A stretch of DNA of 64,000 nucleotides. It comes from Durusdinium trenchii. Taxonomy: Eukaryota; Sar; Dinophyceae; Suessiales; Symbiodiniaceae. Position 1 is the stretch's first letter; the number at the start of each line of letters is the position of its first letter. The stretch spans positions 909,427 to 973,426 of the forward strand of contig CAXAMN010021363.1 of assembly GCA_963970005.1 (NCBI GenBank), read 5' to 3'. The translations under genes were made by a program, and so were the position numbers. The notes below the pieces were generated by a model, which saw only the letters and a program-made list of their open reading frames with translations, was not told the DNA's origin and did no database searches. Below are positions 11,101 through 21,967 of this stretch, piece by piece.

Positions 11101-14058
11101 CAGGCACGCCCACACTAACTTTGCCGCTGCCACTTGAGACTGCGCCTCGCTTGGGCCATTGGCATGTGTGTTCAAGGTTCTCAATAGCAGAGCGCAGAAT
11201 GGCCCCAAAGCTCTTCGAGCTGTTCTCGTAAAGTCTCCCGCCTTTCCCAAAAACTAACGACAAGGGATGCGCCCAGAGAACCGGAAGAATACCAAGTTTT
11301 GCAGGCCCCATTCCCAGACATGGTCGACTTTCTGCAGTTGCTGCCGAAAGTCCATCAAGGCAACTCTGGAAAGAGCAGGTGTCCGCGTCCACAAAGAACC
11401 CTTGCGAGTCGCAGCGTGTGCAGTCAAGCACAAAGCAAAACATCCTTTCAAGTGCGTTGCGTTTTTTTTGCCAGCATCATACTTGCTTCTTGAGAGGCTT
11501 GGCCCATGAGGGGTTCCATCTATATACTTAGGCTCGTGGCAGGTGACAAGAAAAGACAGAAGGCCAACGGCGGAGGGAAACCCAAACAAGATGATCGAAG
11601 CTTTAGTGTTTCGTTTTGAATCTTGAGGGAGGTCATGAATTGCGCCGGTATCAGCCAATCACACAGCATGCTTCGGATGGGCGACGGGTCTTTGGCACCT
11701 TGACTCGGCGACAGCGTCAAGCAGGTTGCTGCTGCAACATGACATGTTGACAACGTGCGCAGCCAAAGCCACAGCGCGAAGCGCAAGACTGAGCTGTGCC
11801 CGGCTGAGGGCCAAGATGAGCAAGCCACGACGCCGTCAAAAGGAGGGCAGTGCGGTGACTTTGAGTTCTGACTTTTGCGTTCCACACGGGGGAGCCGCTG
11901 AATTGACATGCACTTGTCCGGCGAGTGTGTTCCTTTGAGTTTTGGACCGTGCACTTTCATGGCCTCCCCACTGTAGAGCTTGAAAATTTCGACAGATGGG
12001 GCGTACTGTTTGCTTTTTGATTTATTTGCTCTGCTGACTCTCGGTGTGAATGTCAAACATTGGCCCGCCAGAAACGATATGAAGGTCCATTCCTTCTGCG
12101 GCTCGTTTGTTCGCTTGGGTTTTGCAATTGCCGACACCGAAAATGAAGAAGTCTATGCGCACATAGCGCAGACCACTCAGAGGACAACGCCGGATCCCGT
12201 GTAAATATACTGTAGATATGCTCGTGTTTGTGACCCACCCGATAAATGCTAATGGAGAGTGCAAAGCCGGGAGCCCCGGCAGGCCCCAAGCAGGCTTTGG
12301 CTTCTTCACGTTTGCCAAAACTCTGGAACATCACAAGCCATGCATCCTAAGGCCGCGGCGTATTGCAGCGGTCGGTGTGGCCACACGAGTGGCAGAAGAA
12401 CGAGGCCACGCAGTACAAGCTGGCAGCTGGCACATTGCCCAACACAGAGTGAATTTGTGCTTTGCCTGGCTGTTGGTACATTCATGGCAGATATACTGCA
12501 TGAATCAACGACGTCACACCTCATGACTCAGATGGCATTTGTGGCCGTAGGAATTGGGAGATCACATGCTCAATGAAACTATGCATTTGTCGGCGCTGGT
12601 GTGCTTCAGGTGAGACAGTGGGTGGTCATGTTGGTTATGCCGTCAGATTGGATTCTAGATCTACCAGGCCAGGCAATTCAATTTGAGAAATGAGTTGTGA
12701 ACACACAAGGTAATTATGGCGAGGTGGCAATCACTCTACCTCTTTGATCCTGATTGAAGTTGTGCTCGTGGTAGTTCCCCTCGTGGACCCCCCGGTTTGT
12801 GTACAAAAACAAGGTCAAACATCTTGAAACGGCCAGTTGCAGCAGAGGTGAGGCAGCGTGAGAGCACTAACATGCATAGGCCGCAGAGCCTCATTTTTGA
12901 ACACCCTAAGGCCCTCAAAGCTATGAACAACATTGAACAACAGAGGTTTCCACATACAAAAGTTCTATAAAGTTCTAGGGAAACAAGTTTTTCTTGGTTT
13001 GTGGGCCGGCCCCATATGCCTGATCCGACCGGGTGACTTAAATTAGGACAAGTCTTGTCTTTTTGTTTGGAGTTCTCGGCTTCCCCGCATTTTATCACTG
13101 GCGGTTCATCCAAAAACCCAATAGAATCGGAACCCCAATCCGCCAACCAATGAGCTGCACCCTGCACAGACACGGGGCAGGTATACCCGGCTACTCTTCT
13201 GCACCACGGGAGTGTTGCTGAATCGCTTGAACGCATCACCGGACTTGGAAGGGTCGGGAATCCTGGAGACTCCAATTGGATGTAGGATCGCCATCTGAAC
13301 AATAGTTGGCTTGCGCATGCTTGCACACATCGCAATCACAATAAATCGCGGATCCGGGACTTCCGATTTCTTTTAACATGTTGGCTTTAGTTTGGTTTCT
13401 CTTTTTGGTGCTTAAGTGTGTTTATTATCGCTTTCAATGTGTTTGCTTCCCTTTGGCTTGCATGCTTGATGCAGTATTTGGTGGTCCCACTGAGGGTCAC
13501 TCACATTGTGCTCGACGAAGTCCATGAAAGGAGCCTGTATGTGTAGAAAGGCATGCGGCATGGACATAGTCGGCAAGCGGGTGACACTCACACTCGATCA
13601 GGGACATGAATGCCAATCTCAATCAAGGTCCATCTTGATGTGCTTGCTTCGTCCCTTTTGCGAAATGGCATACGCGTTACTGTAATATTACATGATATTA
13701 TATATATACACTTTATATTTCAGGAGCCTTCACACTGACTTTTTGTTGACAATCCTTCGTGAGCTCCTCTATCGGCGACCTGATCTGAAGCTCGTGCTGA
13801 TGTCCAGGACTCAGTGTTTTAGAGGCCATCTCAAACCATATTGCCGTTCTGCTGTGTAATGATAACTTATATTGCAGCTGTTGTCTACAATGGATTGGTC
13901 CGGTGGTGAGTCAATGTCAGGTCAGCAACGATGCAACAGAGCATATTTTCCGATTACTTTGGCGGTGCCTCGGCGAAATTCGTCCCGAAACATCGAAGAC
14001 TTGGCTCTCCAAGGCCTGGTGGACGGGGATGAACCCCGCGTGCCCGTGATCAACGTAT
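8182..14058 (+). CDS. DEAH-box RNA helicase, 5' half (motifs I-III)
   Basis: RHA-family DExH helicases use ATP to unwind RNA. Exons in order: 8182-8220 (VRAPFLEALAAHQ); 9376 to about 9439, motif I VVVAGETGSGKTTQ; about 12341-12412, motif Ia RPRRIAAVGVATRVAEERG; about 13494-13532, motif II THIVLDEVHERS; 13724-13805 (HTDFLLTILRELLYRRPDLK, LVLMS); about 13925-13990, motif III ATMQQSIFSDYFGGA; and VPVINV near 14035-14058. The 8220/9375 junction (GT-AG, 1155-nt intron) restores HQVVVAGETG exactly. The DEVHERS-to-LHTDF junction needs a non-GT donor. The junction before motif III is not resolved: no AG-ended acceptor gives SAT in frame, so an unusual splice, sequence error or damage is possible. Motifs IV onward are found only from 40.99 kb. 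Confidence 0.88.
8431..9098. repeat. Pair of about 130-bp direct repeats in a helicase intron
   Basis: 8431-8570 and 8974-9098 share CCATGTGAGTGCAAACCACT, TCTTGAGCCAAACATCGCC, AAGTTAATGGCTTGTCTCG and GTGCGACCTGGTT, with small indels. They bracket about 400 bp whose minus strand is open for 107 codons (8598-8921). That layout could be a segmental duplication or the ends of a small element. Both copies are inside the 8221-9375 intron. Confidence 0.85.
9440..12340. other. Long helicase intron, no supported gene
   Basis: This lies between motif I and motif Ia exons of the helicase. It contains the TAGTAGC minisatellite at 10128-10190 and a run of overlapping minus-strand ORFs (10949-11443, 11254-11658, 11520-12137). 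None of these shows a domain, catalytic motif or exon-like ending that I recognise. I leave them uncalled. Confidence 0.5.
10128..10190. repeat. TAGTAGC minisatellite, short copy
   Basis: CATAGTAGCTTC, GCTCCTAGTAGCGATGCCC and GCTCCTAGTAGCTTAG form about three degenerate units. GTAGCGATGC followed by CTT-G recurs in the array at 44193-44325, so these are two loci of one dispersed minisatellite family. Confidence 0.65.
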
Positions 14059-17000
14059 GCGGCAGCATCTGAGCCCAACGATGTTGATTTGATGCAACGC
14101 TGATTTTGCTGCCTGTGGTTGACATACACATGTATGTACATCACATGTCCTTTTTTTACAATGCCCCCCTGGCTTTTGGTTAAAGCCCTTCCAACAGTGT
14201 CGATCCTACATGACTCACATTGCTGTTGAGGAACTTATCCGGTGACTGTGCGCTATGAAGGCCAAGCGCAGGTGGAAAGCACAGATTCGTCTCACCAGAA
14301 TTCAGAATCTTGAAGTCTTGAAGCAGCAGGTCTCGTGATGTGCTGATGCTCCGTAGAATGTGGAACTTGTGCCTTTCATTTGCCTGTTTGGTCATGTTGG
14401 ACAACACAATGGGCCCATGAGCTCGTGCACCCGGAGGAGAGTATGATTTCCCCTAAGCTCGACGTTTGCCGAGGCTGCGTCCAAAGGGAGTCCCATCGGT
14501 CCAGTTCGTGCTGAAACTGTTGATGTGGAGGACTTGGTGAAAATCCTGCACCACTTGAACGGGAAGCATTGGTACTTGCAGTGGGGTGGGTAATTGCAAG
14601 CTAGGTGGTGCAGAGTTTTGTCCCAAGTAGGGTGTTTCAGGGCCCCTCCTGGAATCATTGCCAGAATGGCAGCAATAGAAAAGAATTACGGTAAGCAGGC
14701 AGGCGTGATGTAGACAGACATCATCCTTGAAGCAGTCGTACAGAGTTGCTGATTGCAGCAGGACGCAGAGTTTGAGGCGGAGGCCGATGGGAGCCTTTTG
14801 ATGTTTTCTGAGCTTGTGGTGTTTCATGTGCATGTGCACCATGCACCACTTCACTTCGAAAATAACACATTCCGTCAGGCATGTTGTACGATGCAGGATG
14901 CCAATAATGAGTCATGAGGGTTGTGGCCGGACACGTAGGTATATTAAAATTATATACCCATGGCATACATACCCCTTTTGACAAAAATGATTGCAAACTC
15001 ATGCTTGGTGCAGCGTTTGCCCTAGGCTCGCTATTAAACCTTCAATTATTGGAGGAAAAGACACGCCCTACAACACTATTGAAGTGGATTGACTACTGTG
15101 AAAGGACACTGCAGCATTTCCATAAACACATGCAAATGCAATTTCAGGTGATATTTACACTGCCGAAAGAGAACTTGCCAAGATTTTAACATACCTGAAA
15201 AGAGGGAAACAACAGAGGGAGACAATATGTACAAATGCAGATGGAGTTCAGGTAGGAGTGATTTTGTAGTAATGGCTGACTTACTAATCCATGCATCCTG
15301 TAGCCAAGTACATTTGCAGGATTGAGTGATGCTTTGAATCTTTTGAAGAGGTCTTTAAGGGGCATTGCGTAATATTGAATTGATTTGGACCGAGATTGAG
15401 GTCTGGGAAAGGTGTATTCAAGGATTCATTGCCAGAAGGGAGCAAGCACGAAACGTTTGGTCAACATCTACTGCAGCATGCGTCATCCCTTGTGAAAGGA
15501 TCTCTTGCCTCCAGAAAAGAACTCCATACTTGTGGGTGTGCTTTTCAGGACTTCATCCGGAATTGTGTTGACTTTAGCTTGGCTTATATAAATGTGGTGG
15601 CAGACTGCTTTGCCCTGTTGAACTGACCGAAGGAATTTTAGAGTTGCGCCCCCTGCGAAACAGAACACATTGCATGAGAGTTCAGCTTTCACAAAGATCA
15701 GCGCTTTACCTGGCAAATCCATCCCTACCAACGAATGCATTTGTTCCGAAGTCAAGCGTTGAAGCTCATCCTTAATTTGGCAGGTGAAGCGACAATATGG
15801 CAGGGGTGCTAAGGCAAGAAGTGCGAAGAGTTGCGCCAAATCGCAGCAGGGTTTGTTGATGAGCGATGCATTGGGCATACAGGCCAGCTGAACTCTCACC
15901 GACAAGAAACTATGCTAAGATGTTCAGATATGTTCAGCATAAGTAAAGAAAACTAGATGAAGTTGGGAGCACGGGTTATATAAAGGGGTGGAATCAACGG
16001 AGTAAATTGATATATATATATATTAATACCATATAAATATACTAGGATGCACATTGGGAAAGATTTGCGCACAGTTGGGGAAAATGCGTTGCTTTTTGAT
16101 GGTTAAGCCACTGTGGGTTTGCTGATGTGCTGCCAGGAGATTCGAATTTCACCAGCCGTGCAGAGCAGTGACTTGGCATGACTGAGCAACGCTTCCACCA
16201 AGAACACTGCGCTTGGGCCGTGAGGATTCATGGCTTTATTCGCTGGACATGCGGTACATATTGAAAGCATGACAGAAATCCACACAGCGAAAGTCATCCT
16301 TTTATCCTCCCTTTTCTTGACTAATTCAACAGGAATCGTTCATACATGATGCATGTCCCTTGAAATTGTATCTTTACATATACGTCCCATATGTATGTAC
16401 ATATATAATATATATAGAACTGAACTTTCATTGCTAATATGATGCACCTTCTTACTGCCATTCCTACCAGTTGTCCAAAATCACAGTTGTCGAAAATCAC
16501 ATCCATCTTGGACATGATCAATTTGTTCCCCTACTGAGATGCGCGTGCTGCTGTGTCTCTCTCGCAGGTGCCGATCTTCGACAAATTGCAAACCTTTGTG
16601 CTGCCATCCTTACCGGCAGCTCGACCAAGAACGATGCACGTGAACAGCATGAACATGATGAAAGGGGGTTCTGCTTGATGTGTTACATAAATGTGATGGG
16701 ATTCTTTTCCGGCGCCCTTGCACAGCCCCGAATTGTACAACTTGCCCAGCTGTGTGAATTGGCGTGTTTGTGTTTGTGATTCTTTGAGGGTGCGAGAGTC
16801 CAGGCAAGTATGAGCCAGATGAAGATGGGCAGGAAGAAAGAGGCCACTTGCTGACATATTGTCCATGCAGTCTTTTCAATCTATGGGCCAAAAGGAATGC
16901 AGCAACTTATTGTTGTCCTGACTATGTCCAGCACTTTGGTAATTAGGGGTGATTCGTGATTCTGAGTTTGGGAGAATCTATGACAACCTGTGGTGTGGTG

Positions 17001-17500
17001 GTTCACAGAAAGGGGTGGTGATGAGTTATTTTGGGTTTTGACTGGTAGAACTGGTAGAAGTAGCTGGCTACGTGGCTACACAATTTGGTCAGGACATTGA
17101 TTTTTCTGCAGAACATGCACCTGGCATTTGTCGGAATTCGAGATGAGTGAACAGCCAAAAATCTCAGCTGCAGGTGGAGCAGGAGGTGCCATCCTGGTTT
17201 TTCTGCCTGGTGACAATCTTAGCTGGGGTGAGCATATTTGGCCTCTACTGAGCTGCTGAAGATCAATCAAAGTGTATAATTAGGCTATTCCTCCCTGACT
17301 CATATTGCTGATATGGCAAAAAGTTTCACTAATTTGATGCATGCTGAGAGAACTATGATGAAATCTGTGTTGAGCAGTTTCTGCAACTGCCGCTGGCGCT
17401 GATTGAGTGCAGTTTTTCATGCCACATGGCAGCCGTGGCCCAAGCAGGCAGAGACTGCTAAGTGTTCACTCGGTTTTTACTCTCGCATCCAACAAGCAAT
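14059..17500. other. Intron or spacer between helicase 5' half and the next gene
   Basis: AT microsatellites occur near 16010-16024 and 16400-16416. Weak open segments exist at 14460-14590 (VEDLVKILHHL) and 14914-15189. A 24-base stretch at 15381-15404 resembles the intron/exon edge of the reductase at 40543-40566. None is strong enough to call a gene. Confidence 0.4.
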
Positions 17501-20500
17501 ATGGCAATGTGGGAGGTTGTCGGTGGAGCAGACAAGGGTGGCATTCTTGTTCGTGAAGCTGCTGACCTGAACTCTTCATTCATCGCCACTCGATTGGCAA
17601 CAGGGGCGCAGGTCAAAGAATTGGAGTTTCGAGGAGAGGAGGGCCGCCTTTGCTATGAACTGGTGGAGGGCTCCGGCCCAGCCACCGGATGGGTCACGGT
17701 GAATCTCAAGGGAAAGGATTTGCTTGTGAAGATGGAGCCGAAGGAGCAGAAGATTGAGGTGGAGAAGATGGTGGAGGTGATCAAGGAATCGGAAGTGTCC
17801 ACCAGTGAAGGAGAAGTCGCTGAAGCCACCGAAGAAGCCGTCAGCCCTGCCAACATGAAGCCAGTTGAGGTGAAAGAAAAAGAGTTGTCAGAGCATGAGA
17901 AGGAAGCATTCAAGCAGTATTTGGAGAAGTTTGGAGAGAACCGCGATGGTGGCAATCCGGGCTACAACCGCAAGTCCTTCCCCTGGGCGGTCAATCATGC
18001 AGCCAAGCGCACCACTCCCAAAGAAGCCATCGAAGCAGCTCTTGCTGCGCCAAAGCCCCGCAGGGAGCGTCGCGCAGGACATAGCTCTATGGACTCGGAT
18101 GGTGAGGAGGTGCCTCTTTGCACTCGATGTTTGATGCCTGTGGGTGAATTCGCCTATGAAGGCCGGGAGGGCCGAGGTAGCTGTGTGCATGCAGAGTGCA
18201 TGGCTCAAATCTTGGTGGAAGATGCCCAGCGACAGGAGGACCGTCGGGCTGGATGGGAGAACGAGAAGAAGTTGAGAAGCCGAAAGGAATATGATATCGG
18301 CTGGCGCATGGATAGTGTGCCCCAAAATGGTCCCTTGGCGGCACGTTTGGGCTGTGAGACCACCGAGCGCGGCTATTGCTGCTTGGTCTTGGATGAAGCC
18401 TCTCGTACCGTGAAGGTGGCACCAACATTGGAGCCAGCGGCTGGGGTGAATCTGGAGTATCTTTTGCTGGCCTTGAAGGTGAGGAAGACGGCCTCAAGGG
18501 AGCCGCTTTTCTCACTGGACCCAGTTGACCCTCAGAATTTGGAGAAGACCCCACAGAAGAAGGTCTACGAACCCAGCTGGCTTGCTGGAACCAGTGTGGG
18601 GGATGTGATGTTCCAAGCTGACTATTTTTTGAAAGAGCTTGCCCTTGGTGAGTATGACATGCCAGTGGCCAGGATGCTCAGCGTCTTTGATTGGTCCGAA
18701 TTGTCCGACAAGGACCGAACATGGGCTGGGCGTGAGTGGTTTGTGGTGAGGAAGGCCGAAGTGCGCCTGGCACAAGACAAGACCTTGGTGCCTTTCGTGA
18801 AAATGGGTGTGGAGGCCAGGGAGCAGGTCGTCACAAAGAAGGGTCTTGAGGATGCACCAGTGACAGCTTCCAATCATCCCTTGAAGAAATTTGCGGATTC
18901 CTTCAGCCGACACTTTGATCTCATCGCAGAGCGCAAGAGTGTGGTCTTCCATCTTCGAGAGCTGGCCAAGGCTTCCGTCATGGCCAAGTACTTGGTGGAT
19001 TCGCACATTCGCGTGGATCCGCAGTGGCACCGCATTGCTGATGAGATTGTGAAGGCCACTCCCAAGGAAGAGCATCCAGAGATCCCGCAGCTGTGGAACA
19101 TGCGTGGCAATTCCCGCATCCAGCTCAAGAACGGTCGCTTGATCGACATGTTCACCGGCGGCCAGAAGAATCTCCAGGCCATCTATGGTGGAGTGGAGTT
19201 TGGTTTGGACCGCTTTGAGCTGGCTCAACGCCACGCCTTGCAGGGTCAAACGGGTATGCAGCTGGGTCAGTCCGGACGGCCCATGTTCATGCCACAGAGG
19301 TTCCAGCTGGGTCAGAGGGCTGAGATGCCACAGGGTGTGGATCTGAACTTGGACAAGTTCGATTTGAGCAAGGCGGACCGCTTTGCATCCATGCCTCCCT
19401 GCAGTGGACAGCCGGGCTCCCTGGAGACCAAGGTGACCTTGGGAAAGGCCTTCCTGCAGAGCTTGAACAGTCGCGAATATGAAGATTTGAAGCCGGAGTA
19501 CCAGGAGATCCTTGTCAAGGTCTTCCATTCACCCCAGTGTGATCGTATTGAAGAAGGTGATTCTTTCATCCCTCCAGATCCCAACATGGAGTACACCTCC
19601 AAATTGAGAAGCCACATCCATGAGGAGAAGTCTTTGCTTGAGAGGCGCAAGCTTCACTTTTGCGACAAGAGCTTCAAGGTGGGCAATGCAGGGCATGACT
19701 TCCCGAGGCTGGGTCGGGTCTCACTCGGCTTCTTTCACGTCCTCTGCTTCCTCCTTTCTCATCGTTTCTCAATTTTTCTCCAGATGCCCGATTCAATGTC
19801 ACAATTCTTGTCCTGGAAGACCGATGCAAACACAGGTAAAATAAACTATGGTAATATTGACCGTCGTTTGGTTTGTCCATGTCAGAATGGCCAGGTCCTG
19901 GACCTCCCGCTTTCAAATCGAGAAGGATGGCAGTGCTCCCAAAACCGAAGCCGCCAACAAGACAGGCTTGGTGAAAGTGGAGATTGATGCCGCCCATGCC
20001 ACTGCTTTGGCGAATGATATCCTGCCCACGGCAGCCCCCGAGTTCCAGGAGAAGACTGAGGATGGAGCCGTCTTCCGCATCTACAAGATTGGCAGCTTGG
20101 AAATCCGAACAACACAAGAGAAGTTTGGGAAGGAGCAGGTGGGAGTGGTCTATTCCAGCCGTGCCCCTACTTGGAACTTGGCTGCCACCTCTCAAGATTT
20201 GTCAGACCGGGAGAAGGTGGTTGAATGCAAGGTCTTCCTAGAGGCTGCGGAAGGGGATGCTCAAGGGAAGCAGCCGCATCACTTCTACATAGTGTGCACC
20301 ACTGTGAACAAGAACGTCATTGTCACAGAGAAATTGGCCAATGGCTCCACCACCTTCTTGGTGAACCCCAAGAACTTGGAAGATCGCAACTCCTTGGCCA
20401 AGCAGCTCTTCAAGTCGGACTGCCTTGAACAGGCAACTGTCAAGGATGTGAAGACGCAACGTGCCAACTTCAACAAGACGCTTGAGGCGAACCTCTCAGC

Positions 20501-20687
20501 CCGAAAACAGTATGTGAAAGCTCTCTTCAAGCAGCTCACTGGGAAGACATTCAAGGGCAAGTGGGGTGGTTTCATCCGTCGCTATGCAGGACCTTCGGTT
20601 TTCTTGGGTCGACCTTCTATGATGCTTCCAATGGACCGCAACTCCGGGCTCGGCAATGGGTCCTGGACCGCTGGCAAGAAGAAGTGA
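17501..20687 (+). CDS. Large dinoflagellate protein with SH3-like N-terminus, unknown function
   Basis: I recognise the family type but not its biochemical function. The start chosen is ATG 17501 (MAMWEVVGGADKGG), not 17462: WEVVGGADKGGILVREA begins an SH3-like beta domain. An acidic Lys/Glu linker follows, then a possible zinc site (CTRC, later CVHAEC), an alpha-helical middle with FSRHFDLIAERKSVVFHLRE, and a repetitive Leu/Gln/Gly segment (LGQRAEMP, VDLNLDKFDLS). Exon 1 runs to 19682. A GC-AG intron (19683-19783, 101 nt) restores SFKV-DARFNVTILVLEDRC. A short GT-AG intron from 19836 to 19885 or 19894 leads to the last exon, ending ..GKKK and TGA 20685-20687. The intron phases agree (2 to 1 to 0), which supports the model. 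It lies between the two halves of the helicase. Confidence 0.85.
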
Positions 20688-21967
20688 AGGGTAATGAAGC
20701 AGGGAAGGCCGTAGCATAGCACATATGAATATATATAGGGTACAGCGCAATCGGGACCAGAGGGGTTGATTGGGCTCTTTCCGCATTCTAATGCTAATGT
20801 GGCAAGATGTACAATCCATAAACCATATCATAAACCACATGACATTGTCACAGCAGCAAGTGGGCTACAAGATGGCAAACCCGGCCCCGGTTGCATCTCA
20901 TTCTCCAGTGCTCCAAGCATTGATTGACTGGCCTGTGAGACTGTACGAGACCATAGGTAGCCTCTAGTCCAAGCAGCAAGCATAGACAGAGACATGTTTG
21001 ACACATGCTGTGCATGCGATTGAACATGACTGTTTGACAGGTTGCACAGGTTTGTATGCTGCCTTGCTCACGGCATGCTGCAGGGGCTCAATGCCAGCTT
21101 CATATCGCGGGCATTTCTCTTCCGCTTGCGTGATAAAACAAGGAGTGAGGCGCTCGGCCTAGGCCAATGTACAACGAACCGCTTGAACTGCAGCTACAGA
21201 TGTTAGCAAACAGTGTCTTGCTCGCGACCTGTTTCACATCTCTGCTCCAACAGGTCATGCTGAGATTGAGAACTGCATCAGCCAGTTGAAAGGGCAAAGA
21301 GGTGGGGGTTGGGACTGTGCCAATGCCAGCAGAATGCTCAATCTTCTAGATGTTTTCTAGCCGTTACTCGCCTGCCGTGTTCGAGGTGATCGGGCTTGGA
21401 TTTTGCCTTTGCACGGCTCCATGTCTGTGCAACAGCAGCAGCGAGTCTTCAAACGCCCCCCAGCACAGCTCTCAGATTTCTTCATGAGCACCGGCAGTGC
21501 ATGTGTATATAGATGATAACTATATATTTATAACGATTGAACTGTGAATGTGTCCACATGAACATGTTGGAATTCGCTTAGAAGAGTACACAGTTTACCC
21601 CGAGTTTGCCAGAGCCGTCCTACTGCACTCTGAAGCTAAGGCAGGACAACGCAAGATCATTGCAGTGAACCCAGTCCAAAAACTTGATGCAAGCATATGA
21701 TCGAACATATGGGCTGCAGGACATGTCTCAAGCAACACCCTTTTCAGTGTGAACCTGTTGGCAAGTCTTGTGCCATGCACCTTGCTAGCCTTGGGGCAAG
21801 TTGGCTCAGATGCCTCAAAGTGTGATTGCACCTACTTGACCCAAGACATCCCAAGACCTTAAATGTTGGCTCTCAAAGCATACAGGGCCGTCAAGTTGTA
21901 GATGTTTTGGTTGCGGAAGGTCTCCAGCTGCAAACCCTTTGCGCCATGGGGTGGTGACTCAGCTGCC
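20688..21967. other. Spacer, no supported gene
   Basis: No domain or exon-like segment is recognised on either strand. It holds short AT-rich patches, such as ATATATTTATAA near 21520. Promoter elements for the reductase gene cannot be assigned by eye. Confidence 0.4.

Noticed and set aside
10949..12137. Three overlapping minus-strand ORFs of 134-205 codons
   Set aside because: No motif, low-complexity explanation or splice context was found. The region lies in a plus-strand helicase intron and long ORFs are expected in moderately GC-rich DNA.
18087..19528. Long minus-strand ORFs (155 and 338 codons) antisense to the 17.5-20.7 kb gene
   Set aside because: They are shadows of a strongly coding plus-strand exon. 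The plus frame has domain-like structure and consistent introns.
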